Assembly (NCBI RefSeq): GCF_003797775.2
Contig: NZ_CP060725.1
Location: 3,900,001 to 3,964,000 of the forward strand
Direction: 5' to 3'
DNA length: 64,000 nt
Source of the DNA: Sphingopyxis sp. OPL5
GTDB lineage: Bacteria; Pseudomonadota; Alphaproteobacteria; Sphingomonadales; Sphingomonadaceae
Numbering within the stretch: the stretch's first letter is position 1; the number at the start of each line of letters is the position of its first letter. Shown here in pieces: positions 1 to 8,426 of this stretch. Below the pieces are notes generated by a model, which saw nothing but the letters and a program-made list of their open reading frames with translations, made no database searches and had not been told where the DNA came from. A program made the translations under genes and the position numbers.

Positions 1-518
1 CGCGCCTGAATCAGAGCCTGTTCACCGGCATGGCGGTCGAAAAACTCCAGGCGCAGCCCGACACCTATGAAAATGGCTCGACGCTGCTCGCCGGTCTCTT
101 CGCTTTTGTCCCGCGCGCGATCTGGACGACCAAGCCGGTCCGCGGCGGCTCGGAATTCCTCACCGCGCATACCGGCTATCAGGCAAGCAACGAAACGACG
201 TTCGGCATCGGGCCCTTTTTTGAGTTTTATGCCAATTTCGCGATGTTCGGCGTGATCTTCTTCTCGTTCCTGATGGGCCTGTTCGTCCGCTATCTCGACC
301 TGCGGGCCTACCGCGCGCTCGCCGACGGGCGGATGACCGAGGCGATCCCGCTGATGTCGGGTCTGGTCGCGATGGTCCAGCCGCTGGCGAACATGTCGAG
401 CCTGTTCTCGACCTTCTACGCCTCGCTGGTGATCGGCTTCATCGTGGCGAAGATTCTCGAGCGCTATCTCGATATCCGGCAGTTCGCCGAGAAACAGGGC
501 CGAACCCAGCGGGTATGA
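1..518 (+). CDS. Oligosaccharide repeat-unit polymerase (Wzy-like), 3' part only
   Basis: The reading frame is already open at base 3, so this is the C-terminal ~171 residues of a protein that begins upstream. It is hydrophobic, with about three recognisable membrane segments (around GVIFFSFLMGLFV, ALVAMVQPL and YASLVIGFIVAKIL). The stretch FAFVPRAIWTTKP, just before a polar loop, resembles the motif seen in Wzy-type O-antigen/capsule polymerases, which join undecaprenyl-linked repeat units in the periplasm. It overlaps the next glycosyltransferase by ATGA, which ties it to the polysaccharide operon. The Wzy call is an inference from topology, motif and context; an O-antigen ligase-type protein is the alternative. 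Confidence 0.6.
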   Translation, partial: RLNQSLFTGMAVEKLQAQPDTYENGSTLLAGLFAFVPRAIWTTKPVRGGSEFLTAHTGYQASNETTFGIGPFFEFYANFAMFGVIFFSFLMGLFVRYLDLRAYRALADGRMTEAIPLMSGLVAMVQPLANMSSLFSTFYASLVIGFIVAKILERYLDIRQFAEKQGRTQRV

Positions 519-1609
519 CGCGGATCCTGCTGACCAATCCCAGTTTCCGGCTCGAACATGGCGGTCCGGCCTATTCGGTCGGACGGCTGGCGGGGGCACT
601 CGCGGCGCTGGGCCATGACGTCACGGTGTGGGCCGCCGACGGCAGCGCCGACCGTGTCGCGACGATGGACCCCAGCGGCAGCGTGACGATCGCCGCCGCC
701 GAACTGGACATGGTCCTGACCGCGCAGCGCTGGGACGTTGTGCACGACAATGGCCTTTGGCTGCCCCATGGCGCGCGGATCGCCGGCCACTGCCGCACCC
801 ACGCGATCCCGCGCCTGCTGAGCGTCAGGGGCATGATGCAGCCCTGGGCGTGGAACCACCGGCGCTGGAAGAAGCGGCTGGCCTGGGCGCTGTACCAGAA
901 GCGCGGGGTCGAACAGGCGACGCGGCTCCACGCCACGGCGGACGACGAGGTCGCGCGCATCCGCGAGCGTTATCCCGCGCGACGCCCGCTGCTGATCGCC
1001 AACGGTATCGACATTCCGGACCAGCCGTCGCGCGCGCCGAAGGCCGATGGCGCGGTCCGCACCGCGTTGTTCCTCGGCCGGATCCATCCGGTGAAGGGGT
1101 TGACGATGCTGGTCGATGCCTGGGCTGCGGTCAGGCCGGCGGGCTGGCGGCTGCAACTGGTCGGTCCCGACGAGGACGGGTTCCGCGCGCAACTGGAAGC
1201 GCAAATCGCCGCCGCAGGCCTTTCGGACACAATTTCGCTTGCAGGCCCCGCGAGTGGTGCCGCGAAAACCGCATTCTATGACGAGGCGTCGCTGTTCCTG
1301 CTGCCGAGCTATACCGAGAATTTCGGGATTTCGGCGGCAGAGGCGCTGGCCCACGCCATTCCTGTCATCACGACGACCGGAACGCCCTGGCAGGTTCTGG
1401 AAACCGAGGGCTGCGGCTGGTGGGTCGCGCCCGAGACCGCGGCGATCGCAGCCGCCCTCGCCGACGCGACCGCGCGGCCCGACCGCGACCTGATCGCCAT
1501 GGGTGCGACGGGACGTTCATGGGTTGCCGATAACCTGCACTGGCCCGCCATTGCCAAGCAGTTTGCCGATGCCTATGCGGACGCGATAGCCAACCCTTCG
1601 TTGGTTTAA
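515..1609 (+). CDS. Glycosyltransferase family 4 (group 1)
   Basis: A 364-residue GT-B fold enzyme that transfers a sugar from a nucleotide donor to the lipid-linked repeat unit on the cytoplasmic face. The N-terminal Rossmann half has a glycine-rich acceptor loop (HGGPAYSVGRLAGAL). The C-terminal half carries the GT4 donor-binding signatures: ALFLGRIHPVKGL near residue 190 and an ExxxxG/A-type loop, NFGISAAEALAHAIPVI, near residue 270. The ATG overlaps the upstream stop by four bases, implying translational coupling to the polymerase gene. Donor sugar and linkage cannot be read from the sequence. Confidence 0.88.
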   Translation: MTRILLTNPSFRLEHGGPAYSVGRLAGALAALGHDVTVWAADGSADRVATMDPSGSVTIAAAELDMVLTAQRWDVVHDNGLWLPHGARIAGHCRTHAIPRLLSVRGMMQPWAWNHRRWKKRLAWALYQKRGVEQATRLHATADDEVARIRERYPARRPLLIANGIDIPDQPSRAPKADGAVRTALFLGRIHPVKGLTMLVDAWAAVRPAGWRLQLVGPDEDGFRAQLEAQIAAAGLSDTISLAGPASGAAKTAFYDEASLFLLPSYTENFGISAAEALAHAIPVITTTGTPWQVLETEGCGWWVAPETAAIAAALADATARPDRDLIAMGATGRSWVADNLHWPAIAKQFADAYADAIANPSLV

Positions 1610-1623
1610 TCGGGGGATTTTCG

Positions 1624-2397
1624 TTGGTTGTTCCCGGCGTGCGCTTTTCGATCGTCACCGTCTGCTATAATCCCGGCGAGACGATCCTGGCCTGCCTGCG
1701 TTCGGTCGCCGAGCAGGGCTATCCGCATATCGAACATATCGTCATCGACGGCGCCTCGCCCGACGGCACCGCCGAACGCATCGCTGCGCTCGACTGGTTC
1801 AAGGGCCGGCTGGTGTCCGAACCCGACAAGGGCATTTACGACGCGATGAACAAGGGCGCCGCGCTTGCGACCGGCGATTATCTGGGCTTCCTGAACGCTG
1901 ACGACTGGCTCGGTGACCCCGATGCGATCGCTAGGCTCGCTGCCGCTGCCGCCGCACATCCGGGCGCCGATGCGGTGCAGGGCGATGTCGTCATCGTCGA
2001 TCCCGACAAGCCGGGGCGCCAACGCTATTATTCGGGCGCCGGCAACTGGCAGCGACGCCTGCGCTGGGGCCAGATGCCGCCGCATCCCGGTTTCTACATG
2101 CGCAGCGACCTGTTCCGCGAAATGGGCGGCTTTGCCACCGATTACCGGATCGCTGCCGATTACGACCTGATGCTCCGCTTCTTCTGCACCGCGGGGCGCC
2201 AGGCGGTGCATGTGCCCTCCCCGATCGTCACCATGGCGACCGGCGGCGTATCGAACCAGGGCTTGCAGAGCCGCAAAATCATCAACCGCGAAATCGGCGT
2301 CGCGTGCAAGCGCAACGGGGTGAAGACCAATTCGCTGATGATCTGGTCGAAATATCTCACCAAAATCTTCCAATATTGGCCGCGCAAGGCGGTTTGA
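1624..2397 (+). CDS. Glycosyltransferase family 2
   Basis: A 257-residue GT-A inverting glycosyltransferase of the WcaA/WcaE-like type. It begins directly with the family's first strand, FSIVTVCYNPGETI, followed by HIVIDGASPDGT and the acidic metal/nucleotide motif FLNADDW near residue 95. A TTG start at 1624 is chosen because a purine-rich ribosome site (GGGGGA, ~1613-1618) lies at good distance; an in-frame GTG at 1639 is too far from it. It sits between a GT4 gene and the sugar reductase, whose ATG overlaps its stop by one base. Sugar specificity is unknown. Confidence 0.85.
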   Translation: MVVPGVRFSIVTVCYNPGETILACLRSVAEQGYPHIEHIVIDGASPDGTAERIAALDWFKGRLVSEPDKGIYDAMNKGAALATGDYLGFLNADDWLGDPDAIARLAAAAAAHPGADAVQGDVVIVDPDKPGRQRYYSGAGNWQRRLRWGQMPPHPGFYMRSDLFREMGGFATDYRIAADYDLMLRFFCTAGRQAVHVPSPIVTMATGGVSNQGLQSRKIINREIGVACKRNGVKTNSLMIWSKYLTKIFQYWPRKAV

Positions 2398-3341
2398 TGC
2401 CTAGCGGGACGACCCTTGTCACCGGCGCCAACGGCTTCGTCGGGGCCGAGATCGTGCGCCAATTGCGCGCGCAGGGCCTGGCCGCGCGCAGCGCGGTGCG
2501 GACGGTGGCCGGCGCCGATGAGGTCGCGGTCGGCGATATCGGCCCCGATACCGACTGGAGCGCTGCGCTCGCCGGGGTCGATCGGGTGATCCACTGCGCG
2601 GCGCGTGTCCATCAGATGGACGACCGCGCAACCGATCCGCTCGCTGCCTTCCGCGCCGTCAACCGCGACGGCACCGCCGCCTTGGCGCGGCAGGCCGCGG
2701 CCGCGGGGGCGACGCGACTCGTCTTTCTGAGCTCGATCAAGGTCAATGGCGAGACGACGCGCGGCCGCGCGCCTTTCACCGCCGCCGATGCGGCGTCGCC
2801 GCAAGACCCTTATGGCCAGTCCAAATGGGAGGCCGAACAGGACCTCCATGCCATCGCCGCCGAAACGGGTCTCGAAGTGACCATCGTCCGCCCGCCGCTC
2901 GTCTATGGCCCCACAGTGCGCGCCAATTTCGCGCGCATGGTGTCGTGGGTGGCGCGCGGGCGCCCCCTGCCCTTCGGCCTTTGCAACAACCGGCGCAGTC
3001 TGGTCGCGGTGGCCAATCTCGCCTCGCTCGCGATCGCGGCGAGCCGGCATCCGGCCGCGGCGGGCGCGACGCTGATGGCGAGCGACGCCGAAAGCGTCAG
3101 CGTGCGAGAGTTGCTGGCACAGATCGGCATCGCCTTCGGCCGCCCCGCGCGATTGTTGCCGGTGCCCGTTGCGCTGCTGCGGCTGCTCGGCAGTGTCATC
3201 GGCCAGCGCGCCGCGATCGACCGCCTGTGCGACCCGCTGCTGGTCGATGGCGCTCCGACGCGTGCATTGCTCGGCTGGCACCCGCCGGTGACGATGGCCG
3301 AGGAACTGGCGCGCATGGCGGCAGCGGAGCGGCGCGCATGA
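2397..3341 (+). CDS. NAD-dependent 4-ketosugar reductase, WbpV/WreQ type (UDP-QuiNAc or UDP-FucNAc synthesis)
   Basis: A 314-residue extended short-chain dehydrogenase. It has the nucleotide motif TGANGFVG (residues 9-16), catalytic LSSIK (Ser112/113) and Tyr139-x-x-x-Lys143 (YGQSK). The body reads like the WbpV/WreQ family (HCAARVHQM, RPPLVYGPTVRANF, RSLVAVANL, LLGWHPPV), which reduces the UDP-4-keto-6-deoxy-HexNAc made by WbpM-type dehydratases. A WbpM-type gene lies at 19864-21828 and the WbpL-type transferase follows immediately, matching the wbpV-wbpL-wbpM arrangement of Pseudomonas. A simple 4-epimerase is the alternative. The ATG at 2397 overlaps the upstream stop by one base. Confidence 0.8.
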   Translation: MPSGTTLVTGANGFVGAEIVRQLRAQGLAARSAVRTVAGADEVAVGDIGPDTDWSAALAGVDRVIHCAARVHQMDDRATDPLAAFRAVNRDGTAALARQAAAAGATRLVFLSSIKVNGETTRGRAPFTAADAASPQDPYGQSKWEAEQDLHAIAAETGLEVTIVRPPLVYGPTVRANFARMVSWVARGRPLPFGLCNNRRSLVAVANLASLAIAASRHPAAAGATLMASDAESVSVRELLAQIGIAFGRPARLLPVPVALLRLLGSVIGQRAAIDRLCDPLLVDGAPTRALLGWHPPVTMAEELARMAAAERRA

Positions 3342-4321
3342 TCGATACCGGCCTCGCGCTCACCGGCATCTGCCTGATCGCCACGCTTATGCTGCTCAGC
3401 CTCTATGTCGGCTGGGCGAAGCAGCGGATGGTCGACACGCCGAACGAGCGCAGCGCGCATGTCGTCGCGACCCCGACCGGCGGCGGGATCGTTTTCCTGT
3501 CGGTCTGGGTCGTCATGCTCGCCGCCGGGGCGCTGCTCATCCCCTATCAGGTCATTCCCGCCCTCGCGCTCGGCCCCGCCGTCGTGGCGCTGATGTGGCT
3601 CGGCTGGATCGACGACCGCACGCCCCTGCCGACGTCCTTGCGCTTCGCGGTCCAGTTCGGCTCGGCGGGGCTGTTCCTGCTGCTCTGGCCATGGCCCGAC
3701 ACGATCGGCCCCTGGTTCTGGCCGCTGGCGATCGTCGCGCTGCTCTATCTCGTCTATTCGGCGAATATCACCAATTTCATGGACGGCATCGACGGCATCG
3801 TCGCGCTGCAGATGCTTGGCTTCGTCGCCGGCACGCTGCTGATCCTGCCACCCACCGTGCTGACCCTGCCGATGCTGTTGCTCGGCGCGGCGGTGCTCGG
3901 TTTCTTCCTGTTCAACCGGCCGCCGGCCAAGCTGTTCATGGGCGACAGCGGCAGCGCGCCGCTGGGGCTGATCGTCGCCGCGGTCACGCTGGCGGTCGCG
4001 GCGTCGAACTGGCGCTTCGGACTCGCGCTGCTCGTGTTGCAGGGGGTGTTCCTGTGCGACAGCGCGGTCACGCTGCTCCGCCGTTTCCTGCGCCGTCAGA
4101 ATGTGACGCACGCCCACAGCGAGCATGCCTATCAGCACGCCAAGCGCCGCTGGGGGCACGCGCGGGTCAGCTATGGCCTGTTCGCGCTGACGCTGCTGAT
4201 CCAGCTGCCCGTCGCGTATGCGGTGGCGTGGAAACTGCCCTTCTGGATCGCCGGAATCGACCTCGTTCTGCTCGCGCTGCTCGCCGCACTCTTCCGCGCC
4301 GGGGCACCGCGCGCCGATTGA
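3338..4321 (+). CDS. Undecaprenyl-phosphate HexNAc-1-phosphate transferase, WecA/WbpL family
   Basis: A 327-residue polytopic membrane enzyme of the MraY/WecA superfamily. It starts repeat-unit synthesis by moving a HexNAc-1-phosphate from UDP to undecaprenyl phosphate. Diagnostic motifs are DTPNERSAHVVATPTGGG near residue 29, the metal-binding NFMDGIDGI near residue 147, LFMGDSGSAPLG near 198 and a histidine-rich cytoplasmic loop HAHSEHAYQHAKRRWGH near 260. About ten membrane segments are evident. It overlaps the reductase gene by ATGA. Together with the reductase and WbpM-like dehydratase the likely substrate is UDP-FucNAc or UDP-QuiNAc, as for WbpL; this is inference. Confidence 0.85.
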   Translation: MIDTGLALTGICLIATLMLLSLYVGWAKQRMVDTPNERSAHVVATPTGGGIVFLSVWVVMLAAGALLIPYQVIPALALGPAVVALMWLGWIDDRTPLPTSLRFAVQFGSAGLFLLLWPWPDTIGPWFWPLAIVALLYLVYSANITNFMDGIDGIVALQMLGFVAGTLLILPPTVLTLPMLLLGAAVLGFFLFNRPPAKLFMGDSGSAPLGLIVAAVTLAVAASNWRFGLALLVLQGVFLCDSAVTLLRRFLRRQNVTHAHSEHAYQHAKRRWGHARVSYGLFALTLLIQLPVAYAVAWKLPFWIAGIDLVLLALLAALFRAGAPRAD

Positions 4322-4402
4322 TCTTTTTGCGCAGCTTGTCCATAGATGCCGACAACCGGCCCGCACCGCGACGGGGGGATGCAACAGGATGAACAAGACC
4401 AT

Positions 4403-5464
4403 ATGAGTGTTGCAAACGCGCCGATTACCGGCCGCCGTCAGCGCTATGCGCTGGTTGGATGCGGACGTATTTCAGGACATCATTTTGCGGCGATCAAGGC
4501 GCACGCCGACCGGGCGGAGATCGTCGATGTATGCGACGTCGACCCGGTCGCGCTCGCCCGGGCGGTCGAATGCACTGGCGCTCGCGGCCATGCGTCGCTG
4601 ACCGATATGCTCGCGGCCACCGATGCCGACGCGGTGATCGTCTCCTCGCCGAGCGGCCTCCACCCCGATCAGGTGATCGAGGTCGCCCAATCCGGACGCC
4701 ATGTCGTGTCCGAAAAGCCGATGGCGACCCGCTGGCGCGACGCGCTGCGGATGGTCGAGGTGTGCGAGGAAGCCGGGGTCCGGCTGTTCATCGTCAAGCA
4801 GAACCGGCTCAACGCGACGCTCCAGCTGCTCCGCCGCGCGGTCACCGAAGCGCGCTTCGGGCGCATCTACATGATCGCGCTGAATGTGTTCTGGACACGG
4901 CCACAGGATTATTATGACAGCGCGGCCTGGCGCGGGACGTGGGAGTATGACGGCGGCGCGCTGATGAACCAGGCGAGCCATTATGTCGACCTGCTCGACT
5001 GGCTCGGCGGCCCGATCGAAAGCCTGCACGCCTATACCGCGACACTCGCGCGCAATATCGAGGTCGAGGACAGCGCCGTGATGAACATCCGCTGGCGTTC
5101 GGGCGCGCTCGGGTCGATGAACGTCACCATGCTGACCTATCCCAGGAATCTCGAAGGCTCGATCACGATCCTCGGCGAAAAGGGCAGCGTCAAGGTCGGC
5201 GGGGTCGCGCTCAACAAGATCGACCATTGGGAATTCGACACCCCGCACCCCGATGACGACCTCGTCGCGAACGCCTCGTACGACACCGGCTCGGTCTATG
5301 GTTTCGGGCATCAGCTTTATTACGACAATGTCATCGGCACGCTGGCGGGCGAATGCGCCCCGACGACCGACGGACGCGAAGGGCTGCGCAGCATGGAGGT
5401 GCTGATCGCTTCCTATCTTTCCGCGCGCGACGGCAAGCGCGTCTCGCTGCCGCTGGATTACTGA
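4403..5464 (+). CDS. wlbA: UDP-GlcNAcA 3-dehydrogenase (WlbA/WbpB, Gfo/Idh/MocA family)
   Basis: A 353-residue oxidoreductase with the Rossmann start [16 protein letters not shown] and the catalytic SEKPMAT (lysine) of the Gfo/Idh/MocA family. The C-terminal half closely follows WlbA ([45 protein letters not shown]). WlbA oxidises C3 of UDP-GlcNAcA to the 3-keto sugar for amination by the aminotransferase two genes downstream. The start at 4403 gives the normal family length; in-frame ATGs at 4346 and 4379 would add an unrelated extension. The next gene overlaps the stop by one base. Confidence 0.87.
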   Translation: MSVANAPITGRRQRYALVGCGRISGHHFAAIKAHADRAEIVDVCDVDPVALARAVECTGARGHASLTDMLAATDADAVIVSSPSGLHPDQVIEVAQSGRHVVSEKPMATRWRDALRMVEVCEEAGVRLFIVKQNRLNATLQLLRRAVTEARFGRIYMIALNVFWTRPQDYYDSAAWRGTWEYDGGALMNQASHYVDLLDWLGGPIESLHAYTATLARNIEVEDSAVMNIRWRSGALGSMNVTMLTYPRNLEGSITILGEKGSVKVGGVALNKIDHWEFDTPHPDDDLVANASYDTGSVYGFGHQLYYDNVIGTLAGECAPTTDGREGLRSMEVLIASYLSARDGKRVSLPLDY

Positions 5465-6027
5465 TGGGCGTCAAAATCCATGAAACCGCGATCGTCGATC
5501 CCGGCGCCGAGATCGGCGACGGCACCGCGATCTGGCATTGGGTGCATGTCTGCGGCACCGCGCGCATCGGTGCGGGAAGCTCGCTCGGGCAGAATGTCTA
5601 TGTCGGCAATCATGTCTCGATCGGCAACAATGTCCGCATCCAGAACGGGGTGTCGGTCTATGATGCGGTGACGCTGGAGGACGATGTCTTCTGCGGCCCC
5701 GCGATGGTCTTCACCAACGTCTATAACCCGCGCGCCGCGGTGCCGCGCAAGGACGAGTATCGCGAAACGCTGGTGCGCAAGGGTGCGACGCTGGGGGCGA
5801 ACTGCACGATCGTGTGCGGCGTGACGATCGGCGAATATGGCTTCGTCGGTGCGGGCAGCGTGATCACGCGCGATGTGAAGCCCTATGCGCTGATGGTCGG
5901 GGTGCCGGCGCGGCGGATCGGCTGGATGTGCGAATGCGGCGTCCGGCTGGAGGGCAGCGGCGACGTAACCTGCACCGCCTGCGCCAGCAACTACCGGATC
6001 ACCGCTGAAGACTGCGCGTCGCGATGA
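5464..6027 (+). CDS. UDP-3-amino-uronate N-acetyltransferase (WbpD/WlbB type)
   Basis: A 187-residue left-handed beta-helix protein. It has hexapeptide repeats from about residue 8 ([19 protein letters not shown]) through [11 protein letters not shown] near 140, typical of acetyl-CoA-dependent sugar N-acetyltransferases. The C-terminus has CECG...CTAC, a four-cysteine arrangement seen in many WbpD relatives. WbpD acetylates the C3 amine made by WbpE. Its position directly between the WlbA-like dehydrogenase and WbpE-like aminotransferase, with one- and four-base overlaps, supports this order of reactions. Confidence 0.85.
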   Translation: MGVKIHETAIVDPGAEIGDGTAIWHWVHVCGTARIGAGSSLGQNVYVGNHVSIGNNVRIQNGVSVYDAVTLEDDVFCGPAMVFTNVYNPRAAVPRKDEYRETLVRKGATLGANCTIVCGVTIGEYGFVGAGSVITRDVKPYALMVGVPARRIGWMCECGVRLEGSGDVTCTACASNYRITAEDCASR

Positions 6028-7139
6028 GCGAGACGATCGAGTTCAACGACCTGAAGGCGCAATATCGTGCGGTGAAGGCGTCGGTCGACGCGCGCATCCA
6101 GGCGGTGCTCGACCATGGCCAATATATCATGGGTCCCGAAGTCGCCGAGCTCGAGGAAAAGCTCGCCGCCTATACCGGCGCGAAGCATTGCATCGGGGTC
6201 GCGTCGGGGACCGAGGCGCTGCTGATCGCGCTGATGGCGCTCGACGTGGGCCGCGGCGACGAGGTCATCACCACCTCGGCGACCTTCGTCGCGACGGTCG
6301 AGGTGATCGCGTTGCTCGGCGCGACCCCCGTGTTCGTCGACATCGACCCCGCCACTTCGACTATCGATCACCAGGCGGTGAAAGCGGCGATCGGCGAGAA
6401 GACACGTGCGATCATCCCCGTCTCGCTCTATGGCCAGTGCGCCGACATGGACGCAATCAATGCGATCGCGGCACCGCACGGCATCGCGGTGATCGAGGAT
6501 GGCGCGCAGAGCTTCGGCGCGACCTACAAGGGGCGGCGCAGCGGCAACCAGTCGCTGCTGGGCTGTACCAGCTTTTTCCCGGCCAAGCCGCTCGGTTGCT
6601 ATGGCGACGGCGGCGCGATCTTCACCGACGACGACGCGCTGGCGCAGGCGTGCCGCGAAATCCGCGTTCATGGCCAGTCGAAGCGTTTCCACCACACCCG
6701 GGTCGGGGTCGGCGGGCGGCTCGACACGATCCAGGCGGCGGTGCTGCTCGCGAAGCTCGAAATCTTCGACGAGGAGATCGCGCGGCGCCATGCGCTCGGG
6801 GCACGCTATCTTGCCGCCTTTGCCGGCCATAATGCGCTCGAATTGCCGATGATCGGCGAAGATCGCACCAGTGTCTGGGGCTATTTCGCCCTGAAATCGG
6901 CGGAACGCGCCGCGATCCTCGATGCGCTCAAGGCGGCAGGGGTGCCGAGCGGGGTGCATTATCCCGAACCGATGCACGTTCAGCCGGCGTATCGGGACAA
7001 ATGCCGCGTCAGCGGGAGCATGGCCGAAACCGACCGCTGGGCGGCACAAGTCTTCAGCCTGCCGATGCACGCCTATCTGACCGACGATGTCCAGGATCGC
7101 GTCATCGCCGCGGTGCTGGCAGGGGCCGGTTCGGTCTAG
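6024..7139 (+). CDS. UDP-3-keto-uronate aminotransferase (WbpE/WlbC type, DegT/DnrJ/EryC1 family)
   Basis: A 371-residue PLP-dependent sugar aminotransferase. Key features are the cofactor region [13 protein letters not shown] (61-73), [11 protein letters not shown] (157-165) and the Schiff-base lysine in [14 protein letters not shown] (Lys188). WbpE adds an amino group to C3 of the UDP-3-keto-HexNAcA made by the WlbA/WbpB enzyme, using glutamate. The ATG overlaps the acetyltransferase stop by four bases, so the three enzymes of the 3-amination step are translated together. A general DegT aminotransferase of another pathway is possible, but the neighbours argue against it. Confidence 0.88.
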   Translation: MSETIEFNDLKAQYRAVKASVDARIQAVLDHGQYIMGPEVAELEEKLAAYTGAKHCIGVASGTEALLIALMALDVGRGDEVITTSATFVATVEVIALLGATPVFVDIDPATSTIDHQAVKAAIGEKTRAIIPVSLYGQCADMDAINAIAAPHGIAVIEDGAQSFGATYKGRRSGNQSLLGCTSFFPAKPLGCYGDGGAIFTDDDALAQACREIRVHGQSKRFHHTRVGVGGRLDTIQAAVLLAKLEIFDEEIARRHALGARYLAAFAGHNALELPMIGEDRTSVWGYFALKSAERAAILDALKAAGVPSGVHYPEPMHVQPAYRDKCRVSGSMAETDRWAAQVFSLPMHAYLTDDVQDRVIAAVLAGAGSV

Positions 7140-7147
7140 GGGCGGGC

Positions 7148-7840
7148 ATGAGCCGCCTCCTCAACATGCAGCTGAGTTGGCCGGCGACCCTGCTCGAACG
7201 GTTGCGCCGCCTGTTCGAGTCGAACTGGCACCGGCTGAGCGGCCGCCGCTATTTCATCGACACCGCGGGGACGCAGGTCGAAGTGCATTTCCGGATATGG
7301 TTTGCGCAGAAGATCCTGCGCGGCAACGCCGACGCCTATTGGCCGGTGCACCCCTCGACCCGCGTGTCCGGCGCACGCTTCATCGTCATCGGCGCCGAAA
7401 CCTCGCCGGGATGGAGCACCGGCTGCGAAATCGACGGGCGCGGCGGGCTTTATGTCGGCGATTATACGCAGCTCGCTCCCAATGTCCGGCTGTTGTCGCT
7501 CGCCGATGGCGCGGGATCGCCTTTGCCGCCGAAGGATTTTGCGATCGCCATCGGCCGCCATTGCCTGATCGCGATGAATGCGACGGTGCAGGCCGGCGTC
7601 AAGCTCGGCGATTTCACCATCGTCGGCGCGGGCGCGGTGGTGACCGAAAGCTTTCCCGAGGGCCATTGCGTCGTCGCCGGCAATCCCGCGCGTGTCGTCT
7701 CGCGCCTCGACCCGGCGCAATGCGAAACCTGGCAGCGCCCGAACGCCTATGTCGGCTACACGCCGCTGGCGCGAATCGATGCCTTGCGCGGCGACAGGGT
7801 CGACCCGGTGCTGTTCGACCGCATCTGGGGTGCGTCATGA
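7148..7840 (+). CDS. Hexapeptide-repeat acyltransferase, paralog 1
   Basis: About 230 residues. A non-repetitive N-terminal domain with the short motif DAYWPVHPSTRV is followed by left-handed beta-helix repeats (IGAETSPGWSTGCEIDGRG onward) ending in VGAGAVVTESFPEGHCVVAG, a standard CoA-dependent O/N-acyltransferase ending. It shares the AYWP motif and ending with the genes at 7837 and 12376, so the three are paralogs. It probably decorates the repeat unit with an acetyl or other acyl group; the acceptor is unknown. ATG at 7148 is preceded by GGGGCGGG. Confidence 0.75.
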   Translation: MSRLLNMQLSWPATLLERLRRLFESNWHRLSGRRYFIDTAGTQVEVHFRIWFAQKILRGNADAYWPVHPSTRVSGARFIVIGAETSPGWSTGCEIDGRGGLYVGDYTQLAPNVRLLSLADGAGSPLPPKDFAIAIGRHCLIAMNATVQAGVKLGDFTIVGAGAVVTESFPEGHCVVAGNPARVVSRLDPAQCETWQRPNAYVGYTPLARIDALRGDRVDPVLFDRIWGAS

Positions 7841-8421
7841 ATCCGTCCTGGAAGACCCGTTTCGCGCAGCAGGTCCTCGGGATCAACGGCGGGGCCTATT
7901 GGCCGATGCACCCGGCGAGCCAGCTCGATTATCCGAACCGCGTCCTGCTCGGGCGCGGCAGCGCGCCGGGGATCGAGCCTTTTTGTTATGTCAGCGCGAA
8001 CATGGGGATCGTCGTCGGCCATGGCGTGTCGGTCGGGCGCGGCGTCGGCCTGATCAGCGGCAATCACGACCCGGTGCGGCTGACCGACTATCTCGAAGGC
8101 CCGCCGCTGGTGATCGGCGACCATTGCGTGATCGAGGACGGCTGTACGATCCTGCCCGGAGTCGAACTCGCCGATTTCTGCATCGTGACGCGTGGCAGCG
8201 TCGTCACCCGCTCGTGCCTCGAGCCGCGATCGATCCTGACCGGCAACCCCGCGAAGGTCGTGGGCACGCACGACCGCCCTGCCCCGCCGATCCCCGCCGA
8301 CGCCCGGCACGGCTATGTCGCTGCGGGTGATTTCGCCGATTTCGCGCGCCGCAACCTGCGCCACCAATATCTCGGCCGTTTCGCCGCCGCCTTTACCTCG
8401 CCGCCTGCGGAGGCTAGCTGA
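7837..8421 (+). CDS. Hexapeptide-repeat acyltransferase, paralog 2
   Basis: 194 residues, overlapping the previous acyltransferase by ATGA. The N-terminus contains GGAYWPMHPASQLDYPNRV, the family motif also found in the 7148 and 12376 genes. Beta-helix repeats run through ISGNHDPVRL (a histidine in the usual active-site loop position) to IVTRGSVVTRSCL and LTGNPAKVVG. It lacks the ~50-residue N-terminal extension of paralog 1. Likely a cytoplasmic acetyltransferase acting on a sugar or sugar nucleotide of this locus; substrate unknown. Confidence 0.77.
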   Translation: MNPSWKTRFAQQVLGINGGAYWPMHPASQLDYPNRVLLGRGSAPGIEPFCYVSANMGIVVGHGVSVGRGVGLISGNHDPVRLTDYLEGPPLVIGDHCVIEDGCTILPGVELADFCIVTRGSVVTRSCLEPRSILTGNPAKVVGTHDRPAPPIPADARHGYVAAGDFADFARRNLRHQYLGRFAAAFTSPPAEAS

Positions 8422-8426
8422 ACCGC

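Noticed and set aside
2903..4402. A 499-codon minus-strand frame over the WbpL-type gene
   Set aside because: Antisense to the clear reductase and WecA-family genes; composition is Arg/Gln/Asp-rich without motifs.
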